The notes beneath the pieces were generated by a model, which saw only the letters and a program-made list of their open reading frames with translations, searched no databases and was not told the DNA's origin. Of a stretch of DNA of 64,000 nucleotides, positions 63,079 to 64,000 are shown piece by piece; positions within the stretch are counted from its first letter, which is position 1, and the number at the start of each line of letters is the position of its first letter. The position numbers were made by a program, and so were the translations under genes. The DNA lies in the NCBI RefSeq assembly GCF_015711645.1, contig NZ_JABTEX010000004.1, positions 248,001 through 312,000 of the forward strand. The letters are read 5' to 3'. The DNA comes from Planomonospora sp. ID82291. Lineage in GTDB: Bacteria > Actinomycetota > Actinomycetes > Streptosporangiales > Streptosporangiaceae.

Positions 63079-64000
63079 ATGACCGTCCCACCTGAGGAGC
63101 TCCGGCCGGCCCTGCGGTCGGCAGCGGACCTCCCGCCGCCCACGCGTGACGAGTGGCGGGAGCTGGCGCTCGGGGTCCTGCGCAAGTCCGGGGTCGAGGC
63201 GTCCTCCCCGGAGGAGGCGCTGGCCTCGACGACCTACGACGGCGTGACCGTCGCGCCCCTGTACGACGCCGCCGACCTGCCCGGCGACCCCGGCCTGCCG
63301 GGAGCCGCCCCCTACCTGCGGGGCCCGCGCCCGGTGCGCGGCGGCTGGGACGTCCGGCAGCGGCACGAGGCCGCCGATCCCGAGGCGGTCCTCGCCGACC
63401 TGGAGAACGGCGTCACCTCCCTCTGGCTCGCCCTGCCCCCCGAGGACCTGCCGCGGGTGCTGGAGCGGGTCCACCTGGAGCTGATCTCGGTCGTCCTGGA
63501 GGCGGGCGAGCGGACCGGCGCGGCGGCCGAGGCGCTGCTGGCGATCGCGGCGCGGCGGGCGGCGGCGGGCTCGGCGGCGCCGGGCCTCACCGGCAACCTC
63601 GGCGCCGACCCCCTGGGGCTGCGCGCCCGCACCGGAAGCACGGCGCGCCCGCGAACCACCCCCGCGGATGGCGGTGCGGAGGGCGGCGCGGAGGGCCCGG
63701 CGGACGCCCGGACGGGTCCCCGGACGGACGCGGCGACGGGCCCCGCGACGGAGGAGGCCGTCGCGCTGGCCCGCCGGTGCGCCGCGGACTTCCCCGGGCT
63801 GCGGGCGCTGGTGGTGGACGCGACGCCGTACCACGACGCGGGCGGGAGCGACGCCGAGGAGCTGGGCTGCTCGCTGGCGACCGGGGTGGCCTACCTGCGG
63901 GCGCTGACCGGCGGCGGGCTGGGCCTGGAGCAGGCGTTCGGGCAGCTGGAGTTCCGCTACGCGGCCACGGCCGACCAGTTCCTCACGGTCGCCAAGTTCC
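63079..64000 (+). CDS. mutA: Methylmalonyl-CoA mutase small (beta) subunit, partial
   Basis: About 307 N-terminal residues before the window ends. LPPPTRDEWRELALGVLRKSG, LASTTYDGVTVAPLYDAADL, WDVRQRHE and GVTSLWLALPPEDL are the MutA/MutB family N-terminal barrel entry. The Gly/Ala/Thr-rich insert (about 190-230) and the divergence from the catalytic MutB sequence suggest the small subunit, which lacks B12. The large subunit gene would be expected just downstream. TACTAT 8 nt before the ATG could be a -10 box for a leaderless transcript. The enzyme interconverts methylmalonyl-CoA and succinyl-CoA, a polyketide precursor route in actinomycetes. Confidence 0.87.
   Translation, partial: MTVPPEELRPALRSAADLPPPTRDEWRELALGVLRKSGVEASSPEEALASTTYDGVTVAPLYDAADLPGDPGLPGAAPYLRGPRPVRGGWDVRQRHEAADPEAVLADLENGVTSLWLALPPEDLPRVLERVHLELISVVLEAGERTGAAAEALLAIAARRAAAGSAAPGLTGNLGADPLGLRARTGSTARPRTTPADGGAEGGAEGPADARTGPRTDAATGPATEEAVALARRCAADFPGLRALVVDATPYHDAGGSDAEELGCSLATGVAYLRALTGGGLGLEQAFGQLEFRYAATADQFLTVAKF

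Overview
The window is about 73% G+C and looks like chromosomal DNA of a filamentous actinomycete. A PknG-type kinase, a SigB/SigF-class sigma factor with many anti-sigma-type genes, a conservon (cvn) with a CYP157/CYP154 pair, and frequent GTG starts and 4-bp gene overlaps all fit that group. The order Streptosporangiales or a relative is my guess; no 16S or other marker is present to settle it. Both edges cut genes: pknG at the left, and the small subunit of methylmalonyl-CoA mutase (mutA) at the right.

Layout. 1-5.5 kb: pknG, a class A penicillin-binding protein, two unknown genes. 5.6-9.4 kb: proline catabolism (pruA and proline dehydrogenase) with a divergent PucR-type regulator. 9.5-11.4 kb: PaiB-like protein and a glycosyltransferase. 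11.5-16.4 kb: a stress-signalling cluster with a SpoIIE/PP2C protein, GAF-ANTAR regulator, STAS protein, SigB/SigF-type sigma factor and RsbW-like ATPase. 16.4-20.2 kb: type II NADH dehydrogenase and small unknown genes. 20.3-20.7 kb: tRNA-Pro(GGG) beside a decayed tyrosine integrase. 20.8-25.8 kb: WYL regulator/VOC pair, AlkZ-like protein, small Cys protein, CPBP protease/TetR pair. 25.9-30.9 kb: STAS protein and two multi-sensor histidine kinases. 31.2-36.6 kb: a fully overlapping six-gene conservon. 37.5-46.6 kb: a conflict/nucleotide-signalling island. 46.8-63 kb: mostly housekeeping-type genes (CHAP hydrolase, quinone oxidoreductase/HxlR, methyltransferase, Ppx/GppA, DUF1206, katE, PGRP amidase), interrupted by a large DUF4062-NACHT-HEAT protein (52.6-56.0 kb), an AAA ATPase and a receptor-type Ser/Thr kinase.

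The most interesting part is 37.5-46.6 kb. Two operons converge on one perfect hairpin. The forward operon encodes an XRE/TPR regulator, a TIR-domain protein, a P-loop NTPase with arginine in place of the Walker A lysine, and a two-TM protein with a possible SPFH-like domain. The TIR C-terminus and the NTPase N-terminus share a Gly/Asn-rich motif, which suggests direct pairing. The reverse operon encodes a membrane TrkA-N/RyR protein, a deoxyribosyltransferase-fold/TPR protein of the type found at the N-terminus of ASK kinases, and a SLOG-type nucleotide-binding protein. The domain families are those of prokaryotic nucleotide-centred immunity. The combination looks like a candidate uncharacterised defence system. 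The NACHT gene 6 kb further on makes the area a small defence neighbourhood.

Other points: the SpoIIE-type phosphatase lacks metal-binding aspartates; the CYP157-like P450 lacks ExxR; katE has a SigB-consensus promoter that links it to the sigma factor in this window.
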